NCBI RefSeq assembly: GCF_007655135.1
Contig: NC_045127.1
Span: 20,006,199 to 20,070,198, forward strand
Length of the DNA: 64,000 nt
DNA from: Punica granatum
Taxonomy: Eukaryota > Streptophyta > Magnoliopsida > Myrtales > Lythraceae
Direction of reading: 5' to 3'
Below, one piece after another: positions 21,551-36,750 of this stretch. The notes beneath the pieces were generated by a model, which was given only the letters and a program-made list of their open reading frames with translations, was not told the DNA's origin and ran no database searches. A program made the position numbers and the translations under genes. Within the stretch, counting starts at the first letter, position 1. Each line of letters opens with the position of its first letter.

Positions 21551-23592
21551 CCACCAACGGTGCAATCCAACTTTTTACAATGCCAACCTGCGTCCCGGGA
21601 CTAGGTATAACCATTCCCGACATAGAGGAGTTAGGATTTTTACATTTTTATTGTGATTAAGGAGTTATAAGGTGTTTGAAGCATGATTACTTGCAAAAAT
21701 TCCATTTTTATGCATTTTTCATGTGATATCATGCATGTTTATCATCGTATCCATGAAGTTGGTATCGTTTTATTGATTCTATAAATAACGTGCTTGTGCA
21801 TACTTGTTTGTTTAAATGCGTTTTCCAAATCATGGCGATACCGGCTTTGTTAAATACGTGTCATTTATCGTGTTTAATGTTTGAGCTTGCGAGAAATAGT
21901 CGAAATTAGGCTAAAGAGACCGCTTGAAACCCGAAACAGGTCAAAGGAGCTCACGGCTATCCTCAAGAGGAAAGAGCCGAGAGTTCTTTGACCTCATTCG
22001 GGTCAAGAACGGCTTCTTTACCTTAATGAAATCCATTTCTCCTATTTGGTGCAATCGCAATTTCAATGTCATCGCAAATCCAACATTAAAATTCCTTTTA
22101 GAATGTCGTTTTCCAAACAAAATGCATGGATTCACGTATCGGTGACTCTTTCATCTTTCAGGGCCATTTGGATTCCGAGGGTATTTTGGTCATTTTGATC
22201 AAATTATCCTCGACCGTCCTGGATCCGTCTTGGTCGTCGTGTCATGAATGTTTTTCATTAAATTAAGCTTTTTGGGTATTCAAACTTCATTCCGTGGATC
22301 AATTCATGATATGTCTGATTGTCTGTAACCTGGACATTTACTGCATTCAAGAATAATTTACAAGTAATAAATTCATAAACGAGTTAATCGGGACGCTCAC
22401 ATGATTAAACCCACTTGACACTGACAAATTTTGCATGAATTGGTCATTAACTGATAACTCGCGTGGATGAGTTGTCAAATGACGATAGTGCCCGTTTCAA
22501 AACATGTGTTTTTCAAAACCTGAAACGGGCGGTCCGATGTAGCATGGACGTCTAAAAAGGACTTGTGTGTCTGAACTTGAGTTTTTACCTTATTTCAAGT
22601 AACTCGGGTCAAGATACCGAAGATTTTCCTAGATCACTTCCGGGCAGATTGACCGGTTCTTTGTCTTTTTCGGGGTTCTTTCATAACCCCGAAAGATCCA
22701 AGGAATTAGTCGACACCAGCTACAAGCTAAGGTGGCCCGCACTGAGATGTTTTCATTTTCTGAAAACAATTTTCAAGTCAAGGGCAAAATCGTCTTTTCA
22801 CAAATTAGCGCCACCCCTAGGCTCAGCTTGTCAAAAACACCACGGTATCAGGATAAGAATAGGGTTCCTGTTCAGGTGCAGGTTCATCTGCAAATCCTTT
22901 TCTTATCTAACTGATGAGTTTATGTCATTTTTTCATAGGTTCGGGTAATTGGAACGGTTTTCTCTAACACAAAACATGCCAAAATCCTAATTAAAATCAT
23001 TCACTTGACCTAACCAAACGTTGCACAATGGTTAGGGGGAACTCTAGGTTCCAACTCTAGAGTCAAAACACGAGTTTGGAGAATTCAGTGGAATTGCAAT
23101 GTCACAATATAGAACAACTTTAAATGCAATCTACATACAAATGACTTGCCTACAGACACCATGTATGGCAGGTCCTTCAAACAAAGGCAAATGCAAAATG
23201 CTTTACACACGTTTGATTGTTTATTATAGGACATTTGCATGCCAAAACATTCAGGGTTAATAATATATTAACAAACGTCAACTTGGCAATGACAAACAAC
23301 TTGTCTGTAATCCACATGCTGTTTGTTACTTTTCTGCTCTTGTTTGTCCATGCGAGTCGAGCTCGACCGATAGAACACATTGCACTTAGGGTCCAACGCC
23401 CTATCCACTGAGAGCGCATGTTGAATTTCAATTTTCGGTGTTTCCCCGAACTCACGGTGAGTCGGAATGGAATAATAACCAAAAATGAACTGATTGGGAT
23501 TCGACCATTTGTAATTTGTAATTTGTTGTATTATTTTGAGAGCATTGTGAGGAATTTCCTTTGTACATTCATTCCGTAAGATTCCCGGTCGG
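21551..23592 (+). repeat. satellite monomer M6 (deleted, no terminus)
   Basis: Starts normally after the M5 terminus. About 190 bp are missing at 21749 (CATCGTATCCATG). It contains the 240-bp block at about 22540-22760 and ends at CCCGGTCGG, the first joint of the rearranged patch. Confidence 0.82.
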
Positions 23593-23670
23593 GAATAATT
23601 TACAAGTAATAAATTCACAAACGGGGTTAACCTCTTGGAGAGGTAACTGAGGGTTTACTTGACCTTAAAA
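23589..23670 (+). repeat. patch of three microhomology joints
   Basis: Within about 80 bases the sequence jumps three times between parts of the monomer. TCGG joins the 3' region to the GAATAATTTACAAG region; GGGTTAA joins that to the CTCTTGGAGAGG region; GACCTT jumps back about 65 bases, so the GTTAACCTCTTGG module is present twice (23625 and about 23688). Confidence 0.8.
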
Positions 23671-26087
23671 AGCCAAGAGACCTCTCGGGTTAACTTCTTG
23701 GAGAGGTAACTGAGGGTTTACTTGACCTTTTTGGGTCAAGAGTGGATTCCTTGCCCCGATTTAAGTCGTTTCCCGAGTTTTTATATTTTTCTCGCATCCA
23801 TGAAGTTGGTATCGTTTTATCGATTCTATAAATAACGTGTTTGTGCATACTTGTTTGTTTAAATGCGTTTTTCCAAATCATGGCGATAACGGCTTTGTTA
23901 AATGCGGGTCAAGAACAGCCTGTTTACCTCGATGAAATCCATTTCTCGGATTTTGTGCAATTGCAATTTCAATGACATCGTAAATCCAGCGTTAAAATTC
24001 CTATCCGAATGTCGTTTTCCAAACAAAATGCATGGATTCATGTATCGGTGACTCTTCTGGGGCCATTTGGATTCCGAGGGTATTTTGGTCATTTTGACCA
24101 ACTTATCCTCGACCGTCCTGTACCCATGTTAGTCGTCGTGTCATGAATTGTTTTCATTAAATTAAGCTTCTTGGGTATTCAGACGTCATTCAGTGGATCA
24201 ATTCATCATCTGTCTGATTATCTGTAGCCCACACATTTACTGCATTTGGCAATAATTTACAAGTAATAAATTCACAAACGGGTTAATTGGGACGCTCACA
24301 TGATTAGACCCACTTGACACTGACAAATCTTCCATGAATTGGTCATTAACTGATAACTCGCGTGGATGAGTTGGTAAATGAGGATATTGCCCGATTCAGA
24401 ACTTGTCTATTTCAAAACCTGAAACGCGCGGTCTGAGATAGCATGGACGTCTAAAAAGGACTTATGTGTCTCAACTTGAGTTTTTACCTTATTTCAGGTA
24501 ACTCAGGTCAAGATACCGAAGATTTTCCTAGATCACTTCTGGGCAGATCGACCGATTCTTTGGCTTTTCGGGGTTTTTGCAAAATCCGGAAAGATCCAGG
24601 GAAATGGTCGACACCGGCTATAGACCGAGGTGGCCCGCACTGCTATGTTTCCCTTTTTCTGAAAGAAATTTTCAAGTAAAGGGCAAAATCGCCTTTTCAC
24701 AAATTAGCGACACCCCTAGGGTATGCATGACATAAACATTACAGTATCAGGATGAGAATAGACTGCCTATTCAAGTCCAGGTTCATTTGCAAAGTCTTTT
24801 CTTATCAAACTGATGAATTTATGTCATTTTATCGTAGATGTGGGTTACTAGAACGGTTATCTCTGTCACAAAACCTGCCAAAATCCTGATTAATCATTCA
24901 CTCGACCTAACCAAACGTTAGACAATAGTTAAGGGGAACTCTAGGTTATAAATCTAGAGTCAAAACACGAGTTTGGCGAATTCAGTGGAATTGCAATGTT
25001 ACAATATAGAACAACTTTTAAAGCAATCCACATACAAATGACTTGCCTACAGACACCATGTCTGTCAAGTCCTTGAAACAAAGCCGAATGCAAAAAGCTT
25101 TACACACGTTTGCTTGTTTATTATAAGACATTTGCATGCCAAAACATTCAGGGTTAATAATATATTAATACACGTAAACTTGGCAATTACAAATAACTTG
25201 TTTGTAATCCACATGCTGGTTACTTTTATGCTCTTGTTTGTTGAAGCGAGTCGAGCTCGACCCATAGGACGCATTGCACTTAGGGTCCAACGCCCTAATC
25301 ACTGATCATAGAGTCCAACGCCCTATCCACTGAGTGTGCATGTTGATTTTTAGTTTTTGGTGTTTCCCTGAACTCACGGTGAGCCGGAGCGAAATAATAT
25401 CCGAAAACGAACTGACTGGGATTCGACCATTTGTAATTTGTAATTTGTTGTATTATTTTGAGAGCTTTGTGAGGAATTTACTTTGTACATTCATTCTGTT
25501 AGAGTCTCGGTCGATGAGCGAACGGTCCGATAGTCGAACTAATCGAATCTGTCCAATGCTTGCCCATACAAAAGTAATCCCAAGATATCTCGGTTCCGGT
25601 TTACGCAAGAATTCAACCATCATGGTTTGATGAACTGTAACGCAAGATAGTGAACCGATTCCCCGACATATAGGCCTACTTCTCTCTCTCGGCTATTCAA
25701 TCGACATCGTTTAGTTCACAAAATTTTCGGTGTCAAAATGTGTAAGCCAAGTGCTACCTAATTCACAATGTAAATGAAATAAAACCTCAAGCCTAGCAAG
25801 CTAGAGTACAGAAAGGGTGTGCAGGATATAGGCGCGCACGTAACATGAACCCCCCAACTCAGACACTCCGATTCCGCAAAAAACTAATGCCTTAGCAAAA
25901 CTAGGTGTACCATTACCCCTAAACCCTGGCAACTCACCAGCCCTCGACCTTCGGGTCATAAACAGGTAGTGCCGACTCCTTCTCACGCTTGTCCGTCACG
26001 CATCCCCCGGGAAGGTGGACACTCCCAAGCCGCGCGATTCAGTCGCGCGCGCACGGGCCCTGACGAGAGCACATTCGGGTCCGTACA
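23661..26087 (+). repeat. satellite monomer M7
   Basis: From the last joint of the patch to the terminus CCGTACA at 26087. About 300 bp are missing at 23905 (GTTAAAT joined to GCGGGTCAAG). The 240-bp block is present at about 24430-24650. Confidence 0.82.
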
Positions 26088-28627
26088 CAACCAACGGTGC
26101 AATCCAACTTTTTACAGTGCCATCCCGCATCCCGGGACTAGGTATAACCATTCCTAACTTAGAGGAGCTAGGACTTTTACATTTTTGTTGTGATTAAGGA
26201 GTTTTAAGGTGTTTCAAGCATGATTATGGGCAAAAATTCCATTTTTATGCATTTTTCATGTTAACTCATGCATATTTATCATCTTCTAACGTGTTAGCAT
26301 ATCGAAAAATATTTAAATCAGAGTCGAGAAAACCATCCTGACCTTAAAAAGCCAAGAGACTTCTCGGGTTAACTTCTTGGAGAGGTAACCAAGGGTTTAC
26401 TTGACCTTTTTGGGTCAAGAGTGGATTCCTTTCCCCGATTTGAGTCGTTTCTTGAGTGTTTATGTTTTTCCCGCATCCACGAAATTGGTATCGTTTTATC
26501 GATTCTATAAATAATGTGTTGGTGCATACTTGTTTGTTTAAATGCGTTTCCCAAATCATGGCGATACTAGCTTTGTTAAATACGTGTCATTTAACATGTT
26601 TCATGTTTGATCCTGCGAGGAATAGTCGAAATTAGGTTAAGGAGACCGCTTGAAACTCGAAACAGATCAAAGGAGCTCCCGGCTATCCTCAAGAGGAAAG
26701 AACCGAGAGTTCTTTGACCTCATTCGGGTCAAGAACGACCTCTTTACCTCAATGACATTCATTTCTCCAATTTTGTGCAATCAAAATTTCAATGTCATTG
26801 CAAATCTAGCATGAAAATTCCTTTTAGAATGTCGTTTTCCAAACAAAATGCATGGGTTCACGTATCGGTGACTCTTTCGGGGCCATTTAGATTCCGAGGG
26901 TGTCTTGGTCATTTTGACCAAGATACCCTTGACCGTCCTGGACTTGTCTTGGTCGTCGTGTCATGAATTGTTTTCATTGAATTAAGCTTTTTGGGTATTC
27001 AGACTTCATTCAATGGATCAATTCATGATCGGTCTGATTTTCTGTAACTCGCACATTTACATTCGGGTTAATCGGGACGCTCACATGATTAAACCCACTT
27101 GACATTGACAAATCTTACATGAATTGGTCATCAACTGATAACTCGCATGGATGGGTTGTCAAATGACAATAGTGCCCGTTACAAAAACTTGCCTATTTCA
27201 AAACCGAAATGCGCGGTCCGATGTAGCATGGACTTCCAAAAAGGACTTGTGTGTCTCAACTTGGAGTTTTTACCTTATTTCAGGTAACTCGGGTAAAGAT
27301 ACTGAAGATTTTCCTAGATCACTTCCGGAAAGATCGACTAGTTTTTTGGCTTTTTAGGGGTTCTTGCATAACTCTGAAAGATCCAGGAAATTGGTCGACA
27401 CCGGCTACAGGCCGAGGCGGCCCACATTGCAATGTTTCCCTTTTCTGAAAATAATTTTCAAGTAAAGGGCAGAATTGCCTTTTCACAAATTAGCGACACC
27501 CCTAGGGTTTGCTTGACAAAAACACTACGGTATCTGGATAAGAATAGGCTACCTGTTCAGGTGCAGGTTCTTCTGCAAAGCCTTTTCTTATCTAACTGAT
27601 GAGTTTATGTCATTCTATCGTAGATTCGGGTAACTGGAACGGTTATCTCTGTCACAAAACATGCAAAAATCCAGATTAATCATTCACTCGACCTAACCAA
27701 ACGTTAGTCAATGGTAAGGGGGAACTCCAAATACCAAATCTAGAGTCAAAACACGAATTTGCCAAATCCAGTGGAATTGCAATGTCACAACTTTAAAAGC
27801 AATCCACATATAAATGACTTGCCTACCGACACCATGTCTGTCAGGTCCTTGAAACAAAGCCGAATGCAAAATGCTTTACACACATTTACACACGTAAACT
27901 TGGCAATGACAAACAACTTGTCTATAATCCACATGCTGTTTGTTATTTTTCGGGTCTTTTTTGTCCATGTGAGTCGAGCTCGACCCATAGGACGCATTGC
28001 ACTTAGGGTCCAACGCCCTAATCACCGATCATTGGGTCCAAAGCCCTATCCACTGAGAGCGCTTGTTGAATTTTAGTTTTCGGTGTTTCCCTGAACTCAC
28101 GGGGAGTCGGAGCGAAATAATAACCGAAAACGAACTGACTAGGATTCGAACATTTGCAATTTGTAATTTGCAATTTGTTGTACTATTTTGAGAGCATTGT
28201 GAGGAATTTACTTTGTACATTCATTCTGTAAGAGTCCCGGTCGGTGAGCGAACGGTCTGAGAGTCGAACCAATCGAATCGGTCCAATGCTTGCCTAGACA
28301 AGGGTAATCCCAAGATCTCGCAGTTCTGGCTCATCATGATTTGATGAATTATAACGCAAGAAAGTGATCTGATTCCCTGACATACAGGCGTACTTCTCTC
28401 TCTTGGCTTCTCAATCGACATCATTTAGTTCACAAAATTTTCGGTGTCAAAATGTGTAAGCCAAGTGCAACCTAATTCACACGGTAAGTGAAATAAAACT
28501 GCAAGTCTAGCAAGCTAGAGTATAGGAAGGGCGTGCGGGTTATAGGCCCGCGCGTAACGTGAACCCTTGAACTCGGAATCTCCGGTTCTGCAAAGACCAA
28601 TACCTTAGCACAACTAGGTGTACCATT
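26088..28627 (+). repeat. satellite monomer M8 (no terminus)
   Basis: Normal start; the 240-bp block is at about 27205-27430. About 70 bp are missing at 27887, between two ACACAC words. It ends at GTACCATTAC, which is joined to CGTGTTAGCAT of the next monomer, so the last 250 bases and the terminus are lost. Confidence 0.82.
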
Positions 28628-31262
28628 ACGTGTTAGCATATCGGGAAATGTTTAAATCAGACTCGAGAAAACCATCCCGACCTTAAAAAGATATGAGACT
28701 TCTCGGGTTAACCTCTTGGAGAGGTAATCGAGGGTTTACTTGACCTTTTTGGGTCAAGAGTGGAATCCTTGCCCCGATTTAAGTCGTTTCCCGAGTTTTT
28801 ATGTTTTTCCCGCATTTTCCCGCATCCACGAAGTCGGTATTGTTTTATCGATTATATAAATAACGTGTTTGTGCATACTTGTTTGTTTAAATGTGTTTTC
28901 CAAATCATGGCTATACCGGCTTTCTTAAATACGTGTCATTTACCGTGTTTAATGTTTTAGCCCGCGAGGAATAGTCGAAATTAGGTTAAAGAGATCGCTT
29001 GAAACCCGAAACGGGACAAAGGAGCGCGCGGCTATCGTCAAGAGGAAAGAGCCGAGAGTTCTTTGACCTCATTCGAGTCAAGAATGACCTCTTTGCCTCG
29101 ATGAAATCCATTTCTTTGATTTTGTGCAATCGCAATTTCAATGTCACCGCAAATCCAGCGTTAAAATTCATTTTAGAATGTCGTTTTTCAAACAAAATGC
29201 ATGGATTCACGTATCGGTGACTCTTCCGGGGCCATTTGGATTTCGAGGGTATTTTGGTCATTTTGGCCATATTATCCTCGACCGCCCTAGACCCGTCTTG
29301 GTCATCGTGTCACGAATTGTTTTCATTAAATTAAACTTTTTGAGTATTCAGATTTCATTCAATGTATCAATTCTTGATTTGTCTGATTTTCCTTAACCCG
29401 CACATTTACTACATTCGGCAATAATTTACAAGTAATAAATTCACAAACGGGTTAATCGGGACGCTCACATAATTAAACCCACTTGACACTGACAAATCTT
29501 GCATGAATTGGTCATCAACTGATAACTCGCATGGATGGGTTGTCAAATGACGATAGTGCCCGTTACAAAACTTGTCTATTTCAAAACCCATTACGCTCGG
29601 TCCGATGTAGCATGGTCGTCTAAAAAGGACTTGTGTGTCTCAACTTGGAGTTTTTACCTAATTTCAGATAACTCAGGTCAAGATACCGAAAGACTTTCCC
29701 AGATCACTTCCGGGCAGACCGACCGGTTTTTTGGCTTTTTCGGGGTTCTTGCATAAGTCTAAATGAACCAGGGAATTGGTCGACACCGGCTACAGGCCGA
29801 GGTGGCCCGCATTGCGATGTTTCCCATTTCTGAAATGAATTTTCAAGTAAATGGCAGAATCGCCTTTTCACAAATTAGCGACACCCCTAGGGTTAGCTTG
29901 ACAAAAACACTACGGTATCAGGATAAGAATAGGCTACCTGTTCAAGTGCAGGTTCATCTACAAAGCCTTTTCTTATCTAACTGATGAGTTTATGTCATTC
30001 TATCGTAGATTCGGGTAACTGGAACGGTTATCTCTGTCACAAAACATGCCAAAATCATGATTAATCATTCACTCGACCTAACCCAACGTTAGACAATGGT
30101 TAGGGGGAACTCTAAGTTCCAAATCTAGAGTCAAAACACGAGTTTGGCGAATTCAGTGGAATTGCAATGTCACAATACAGAACAACTTTAAAAACAATCC
30201 ACATACAAATGACTTGCCTACAAACGACATGTTTGTTAGGTCCTTGAAACAAAGCCGAATGCAAAATGCTTTGCACATGTTTGTTTGCTTATTTATTATA
30301 GGACATTTGCATGCCAAAACATTCAGGGTTAATAATATATTAACACACATAAAGTCGGCAATGACAAACAACTTGTCTGTAATCTACATGCTGTTTGTTA
30401 CTGTTCTGCTCTTGCTTGTCCATGCGAGTCGAGCTCGACCATAGGACGCATTGCACTTAGGGTCAAACGCCTTAATCACTGATCATAGGGTCCAACGCCC
30501 TATCCACTGAGAGACCATGTTGAATTTCAGTTTTCAGTGTTTCCTTGAACTCTCGGTGAGTCAAAGCGAAATAATAACCGAAAACGAACTAATTGGGATT
30601 CGACCATTTGTAATTTGTAATTTGTTGTATTATTTTGAGAGCATCGTGAGAAATTTAATTTGTACATTCATTCTGTAAGAATCACAGTCGGTGAGCGAAC
30701 GGTCCGAGAGTTGAACTAATCGAATCGGTCCAATGTTTGCCCAGAAAAGAGTAATCTCAAGATCTCGTGGTTCCGTTTCACGCAAGAATTCAACCATCAT
30801 GGTTTGATGAACTGTTATCGAAGATAGTGAACCAATTCCCCGACATACAGGCCAACTGCTCTTTCGGCTTCTCAATCGAAATGGTTTAGTTCACAAAATT
30901 TTCGGTGTCAAATTGTGTAAGCCAAGTGTAACCTAATTCACACGAGAAATGAAATAAAACTGTAAGCCTAGCCAGCTAGAGTACAGAAAGGGCGTGCGGG
31001 ATATAGGCCCGCACGCAACTTGATCCCCCTAAACTCGGACTCTCCGGTTCCACAAAGTCCATTGCCTTAGCAAAACTAGGTGTACCATTACCCCTAGACC
31101 CGGGCAATTCACCCGCCCTCGATCTTCGAGTCGTAAACAGGTAGTGCCGACTCCTTCTCACGCGTGATCTTCACGCATCCCTCGAGAAGGTGGACACTCT
31201 CAAGCGGCGCAATTCGGTCGTGAGAATGCGGGTCCCAACGAGAGCAGATTCGGGTCCATACA
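28628..31262 (+). repeat. satellite monomer M9
   Basis: Begins at CGTGTTAGCAT after the deletion joint and runs to the terminus, which here reads GGTCCATACA, a one-base change. A duplicated TTTTCCCGCAT lies at about 28806-28823. Confidence 0.82.
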
Positions 31263-33973
31263 CCACCAACGGTGCAATCAAACTTTTTACAGTCCCATCC
31301 TGCATCCTGGGACAAGGTATAACCGTTCCCAACTTCAAGAAGCTAGGACTTTTACATTTTTATTGTGATTAAGGAGTTATAAGGTGTTTCAAGCATGATT
31401 ACTTGCAAAAATTCCATTTTTATGCATTTTTCATGTTATATCATGCATGTTTATCATCGTATAACATGTTAGCGTATCGAGAAATATTTAAATCAGAGTC
31501 GAGAAAACCATCTCGACCTTAAAAAGCCAAGAGACTTCACGGGTTAACCTCTTGGAGAGGTAACTGAGGGTTTACTTGACCTTTTTGGGTCAAGAGTGGA
31601 TTCCTTACCCCGATTGAAGTCGTTTCCCGAGTTTTAATCTTTCTCCCGCATCCATGAAGTCGGTATCATCTTATCGATTTCATAAATAACGTGTTTGTGC
31701 ATACTTGTTACGTTAAATGCGTTTTCCAAATCATGGCGATACCGGCTTTGCTAAATACGTGTCATTTATCGTGTTTAATGTTTGAGCTTGCGAGGAATAG
31801 TCGAAATTAGCTTAAAGAGACCGCTTGAAACCCGAAACGGGTCAAAGGAGCTCACGACTATCCTCAAGAGGAAAGAGCCGAGTGTTCTTTGGAATCGCAA
31901 TTTCAATGTCATCGCAAATCCAGCATTAGAATTCCTTTTAGAATGTCGTTTTCCAAACAAAATGCATGGATTCACATATCGGTGACTCTTTCGGGGCCAT
32001 TTGTATTCCTAGGGTATTTTGGTCATTTTGACCAAATTATCCTCGACCGTCCTGGACCCGTCATGGTCGTCGTGTGATGATTTCTTTTCATTAAATTAAG
32101 CTTTTTGGGTATTCATACTTCATTAACTGGATCAGTTCGTGATCTGTCTGATTGTTTGTAACCCGCACATTTACTGCATTCGGCAATAATTTACAAGTAA
32201 TAAAATCAAAAATGGATTAATCCGGATGCTCACATGATTAAACAAACTTGACACTGACAAATCTTGCATGAATTGGTCATTCACTGATAACTCGCGTGGA
32301 TGAGTTGTCAAATGACGATAGTGGTCCGATGTTGCATGGACGTCTAAAAAGGACTTGTGTGTCTCAACGTGAGTTTTTACCTTATTTCAGGTAACTCAGG
32401 TCAAGATACCGAATATTTTCCTAGATCACTTCCGGGAAGATTGATCGGTTCTTTGGCCTTTTCGAGGTTCTTGCATAACCCAGAAAGATCCAGGGAATTG
32501 GTCGACACCGGCTACAGACCGAGGTGGCCCGCACTGCGATGTTTTCCTTTTCTGAATATAATTTTCATGTAAAGGGCAAAATCGCCTTTTCCCAAATTAG
32601 CAACACCGCTAGGGTTAGCTTGACAGAAACAGTACAGTATCAGGTTAAGAATAAGCTACCTGTTCAGGTGCAGGTTCATCTGCAAGGCCTCTTCTTATCT
32701 AACTGATGAGTTTATGTCGTTTTATCGTAGATTTGGGTAACTGGAACGGTTATCTCTGTTTCAAAACATGCCAAAATCCTGATTAATCATTCACTCGATC
32801 TAACCAAACGTTAGACAATGGTTAGGGGGAACTCTAGGTTCCAAATCTAGAGTCAAAACACGAATTTGGCAAATTCAGTGGAATTGCAATGTCACATTAC
32901 AGAACAACTTTAAAAGCAATCCACATACAAATGACTTGCCTACAGACACCATGTATGTCAGGTACCTGAAACAAAGTCGAATCTAAAATGCTGTATACAC
33001 GTTTGCTTGTTTATTATAGGACATTTGCATGCCAAAACATTCAGGGTTAATAATATATTAACACACGTAAATTTGGCAATGACGAACAACTTGTTTGTAA
33101 TCCACATGTTGTTTGTTACTTTTCTGCTCTTGTTTGTCCATGCGAGTCGAGATCGACCCATAGGACGCATTGCACTTTGGGTCCAACGCCCTAATCACCG
33201 ATCATAGGGTTCAACGTCCTATCCATTAAGAGCGCATGTTGAGTTTTCAGTGTTTCCCTGAACTCACGATAAGTCGGAGCGGAATAATAATTAAAACAAA
33301 CTAACTGCGATTCGACCATTTGTAATTTGTAATTTGTAGTATTATTTTGAGAGCATTGTCAGGAATTTACTTTCTACATTCATTCTTTAAGAATCCCAGT
33401 CGGTGAGCGAACGGTCCGGGAGTCGAACTAATTGAATCGGTCAAATGCCTGCCCAGACAAGGGTAATCCCAAGATCTCGCGGTCCGGTTCACACAAGAAT
33501 TCAACCATCATGGTTTAATGAACAGTAACGCAAGATAGTGAACCGATTCCCCGACATATTGGCAACTTCTCTCTCTTTGCTTCTCAATCGACATCTTTTA
33601 GTTCACAAAATTTTCGATGTCAAATTGTGTAAGCCAAATGCAACCTAATTCAAACAGTAAATGAAATATAATCTTAAGCCTAGCAAGCTAGAATACAGAA
33701 AGGGCGTGCGGGATATAGGCCCGCACGTAACGTGAACCCCCGAACTCGGACTCTCCGGTTCCGCAAAGACCAATGCCTTAGCAAAACTAGGTGTACCATT
33801 ACCCCTAGACTGGAGCAACTCACCAGCCCTCGACCTTCGGGTCGTAAACAGGTAGTGCCGACTCCATCTCTTGCGTGATCGTCACGCATCCCCCGGGATG
33901 GTGGACACTCCCCAGCGGCGCAATTCAATCGCTCGCATGTGGGCCTGGACGAGAGCTCATTCGGGTCCGTACA
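31263..33973 (+). repeat. satellite monomer M10 (2711 bp)
   Basis: Nearly complete. About 90 bp are missing at about 31890 in the second stem-loop module, and about 45 bp at 32325. It ends at GTCCGTACA. Confidence 0.85.
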
Positions 33974-36750
33974 CCGCCAACAGTGCAATCCAATTTTTTA
34001 CAGTCCCATCCCGCATCTTGGGACTAGGTATAACCATTCCCGACTTTGAGGAGCTAGGACTTTTACATTTTCTTGCGATTAAGGAGTTATAAGGTGTTTC
34101 AAGCAGGATTACTTGCAAAAAATTCCATTTTTTTGCATTGTTCATGTTATATCATGCATGTTTATCATTGTATAACGTGCTAGCATGTCGGGAAATTTTT
34201 AAATCGGAGTCGAGGAAACCATCCCGACAATAAAAAGCCAAGAGACTTCTCGGGTTAACCTCCTGGAGAGGTAACCGAGGGCTTACGTGACCTTTTTGGG
34301 TCAAGAGTGGATTCCTTGCCCCGATTTAAGTCGTTTCCCGAATTTTATGTTTTTCCTGCATCCATGAAGTCGGTATCAATTTCGTGTTTGTGCATACTTG
34401 TTTGTTTACATGCGTTTTCCAAATCATGGCGGTACTGGCTTTGTGAAATACATCTCATTTATCGTGTTTAATGTTTGAGCCTGCGACGAATCGTCGAAAT
34501 TAGGTTAAAGAGACCGCTTGAAACCTGAAACGGGTCAAAGGAGCTCATGGCTATCCTCAAGAGGAAAGAACCGAGAGTTCTTTGACCTCATTCGAGTCCA
34601 GAACGACCTTTTTACCTCGATGAAATTCATTTCTCCGATTTTGTGCAATCGCAATTTCAATGTCATCGCAAATCCAGCATTAAAATTCCTTTTTGAATGT
34701 CGTTTTCCAAACAAAATGCATGGATTCACTTATCGGTGACTCTTTCGGAGCCATGTGGATTCCGAGGGTATTTTGGTCATTTTGACCAAATTATCATCGA
34801 CCGTCCGGTACCCATCTTAGTCATCGTGTCATGAATTGTTTTTATTAAATTAAACATTTTGGGTATTCAGACTTCATTTAGTGGATCAATTCATGATCTG
34901 TCTGATTGTTTGTAATCCGCACATTTACTGTATTCGGTAATAATTTACAAGTAATAAATTCACAAACGTGTTAATCGGGACGCTCACATGATTAAACCCA
35001 CTTGACATTGACAAATATTGCAAGAATTGGTCATTAACTGATAACTCGCATGGATGAGTTGTCAAATGACGATAGTGCCCTTTTCAAAACTTGTCGATTT
35101 CAAAACAAGAAACGCGCGGTCCGATGTAGTATGGACGTCTAAAAAGTACTTGTGTGTCTCCACTTGAGTTTTTACCTTATTTCAGGTAACTCAGGTCAAG
35201 ATACCGAAGATATTCCAGGATAACTATGTGCAGATCGACCGATTCTTTGGCTTTTTCGGGGTTCTTGCATAACCCCCAAAAGATCCAGGGAATTGGTCGA
35301 CACCGGCTACAAGCCGAGGTGGTCTACACTGCGATGTTTCCCTTTTCTGAAAACAATTTTCAAGTAAAAGGCAAAATCGCCTTTTCACAAATTAACAACA
35401 CCGCTAGGGTTAGCTTGACAGAAACACTACGGTATCAGGGTATGAATAGGCTACCTGTTCAGGTGCAGGTTCATCTGGAAAGCCTTTTCTTATTTAACTG
35501 ATGAGTTTCTATCATTCTACCGTAGATTTGGGTTACTAGAACGATTATCTCTATCACAAAACATGCCAAAATCTTGATTAATCATTCACTCGACGTAACC
35601 AAACGTTAGACAATGGTTAGGGGGAACTCTAGGTTCCAAATCTAGAGTCAAAACACGAGTTTGGCGAATTCAGAGGAATTGCAATGTCACAATACAAAAC
35701 AAATTTAAACGCAATCCACTTACAAATGACTTACCTACAAACGCCATGTCTGTCAAGTCTTTCAAAACAAAGCCTAATGCAAAATCCTTTACACACGTTT
35801 GCTTGTTTAGCACAGGACATTTGCATGCCAAAACATTCGGGGTTAATAATATATTAACACACGTAAACTTGGCAATGACAAACAACTTGTCAGTAATGAA
35901 CATGCTGTTTGTTACTTTTCTGCTCTTATTTGTCCATGCGAGTCCGGCTCGACCTATACGACGCATTGCACTTAGGGTGCAACGCACTATCCACTGAGAG
36001 CGCATGTTGAATTTCAGTTTTCGGTGTTTCCTTGAACTCGCGGGGAGTCGGAGCGGAATAATAATCGAAAAAAGACTGACTAGGATTCGACCATTTGTAA
36101 TTTGTAATTTGTTGTTTTATTTTGAGAGCATTGTGAGGAATTTACTTTGTACATTCATTATGTAAGAATCCCGGTTGGTGAGCGAACGGTCCGAGAGTCG
36201 AATTAATCGATTCAGTCCAATGCTTGCCCAAACAAGAGTAATCCCAAGATCTCGCAGTTCCGGTTCACGCAAGAATTCAACCATCATGATCTGATGAACT
36301 GTAATGCAAGATAGTGAATCGATTTCCTGACATACAGGCCTACTTCTCTCTCTCGGCTTCTCAATTGACATCGTTTTCTTCACAAAATTTTCGAGGTGAA
36401 AATGTGTAAGCCAAGTGCAAGCTAATTCACACGAAAAATGAAATAAAATTGCAAGCCTAGCAAGCTAGAGTATAGAAAGGGCGTGCGGGATATAGGCCCG
36501 CACGTAACATGAACCCACGAACTCGGACTCTCCGATTCTGCAAAGACCAATGCCTTAGCAAAACGAGGTGTAACATTACCCCTAGACCCGGGCAACTGAC
36601 CAACCATCGACCTTCGGGTCGTAAACAGGTAGTGTCGACTCATTCTCACGCGTGTCTGTCACAAATCCACCCAGAAGGTGGACACTCTTAAGCGGCGCAA
36701 TTCAGTCACGCACATGCGGGCCCCGATGAGAGCTCATTTGGGTCCGTACA
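33974..36750 (+). repeat. satellite monomer M11 (2777 bp)
   Basis: Complete. It carries variants shared with M12 and M14 only, including AAAACAAAGCCTAATGC near 35765 and AGGGTGCAACGCACTA near 35975. Confidence 0.86.
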
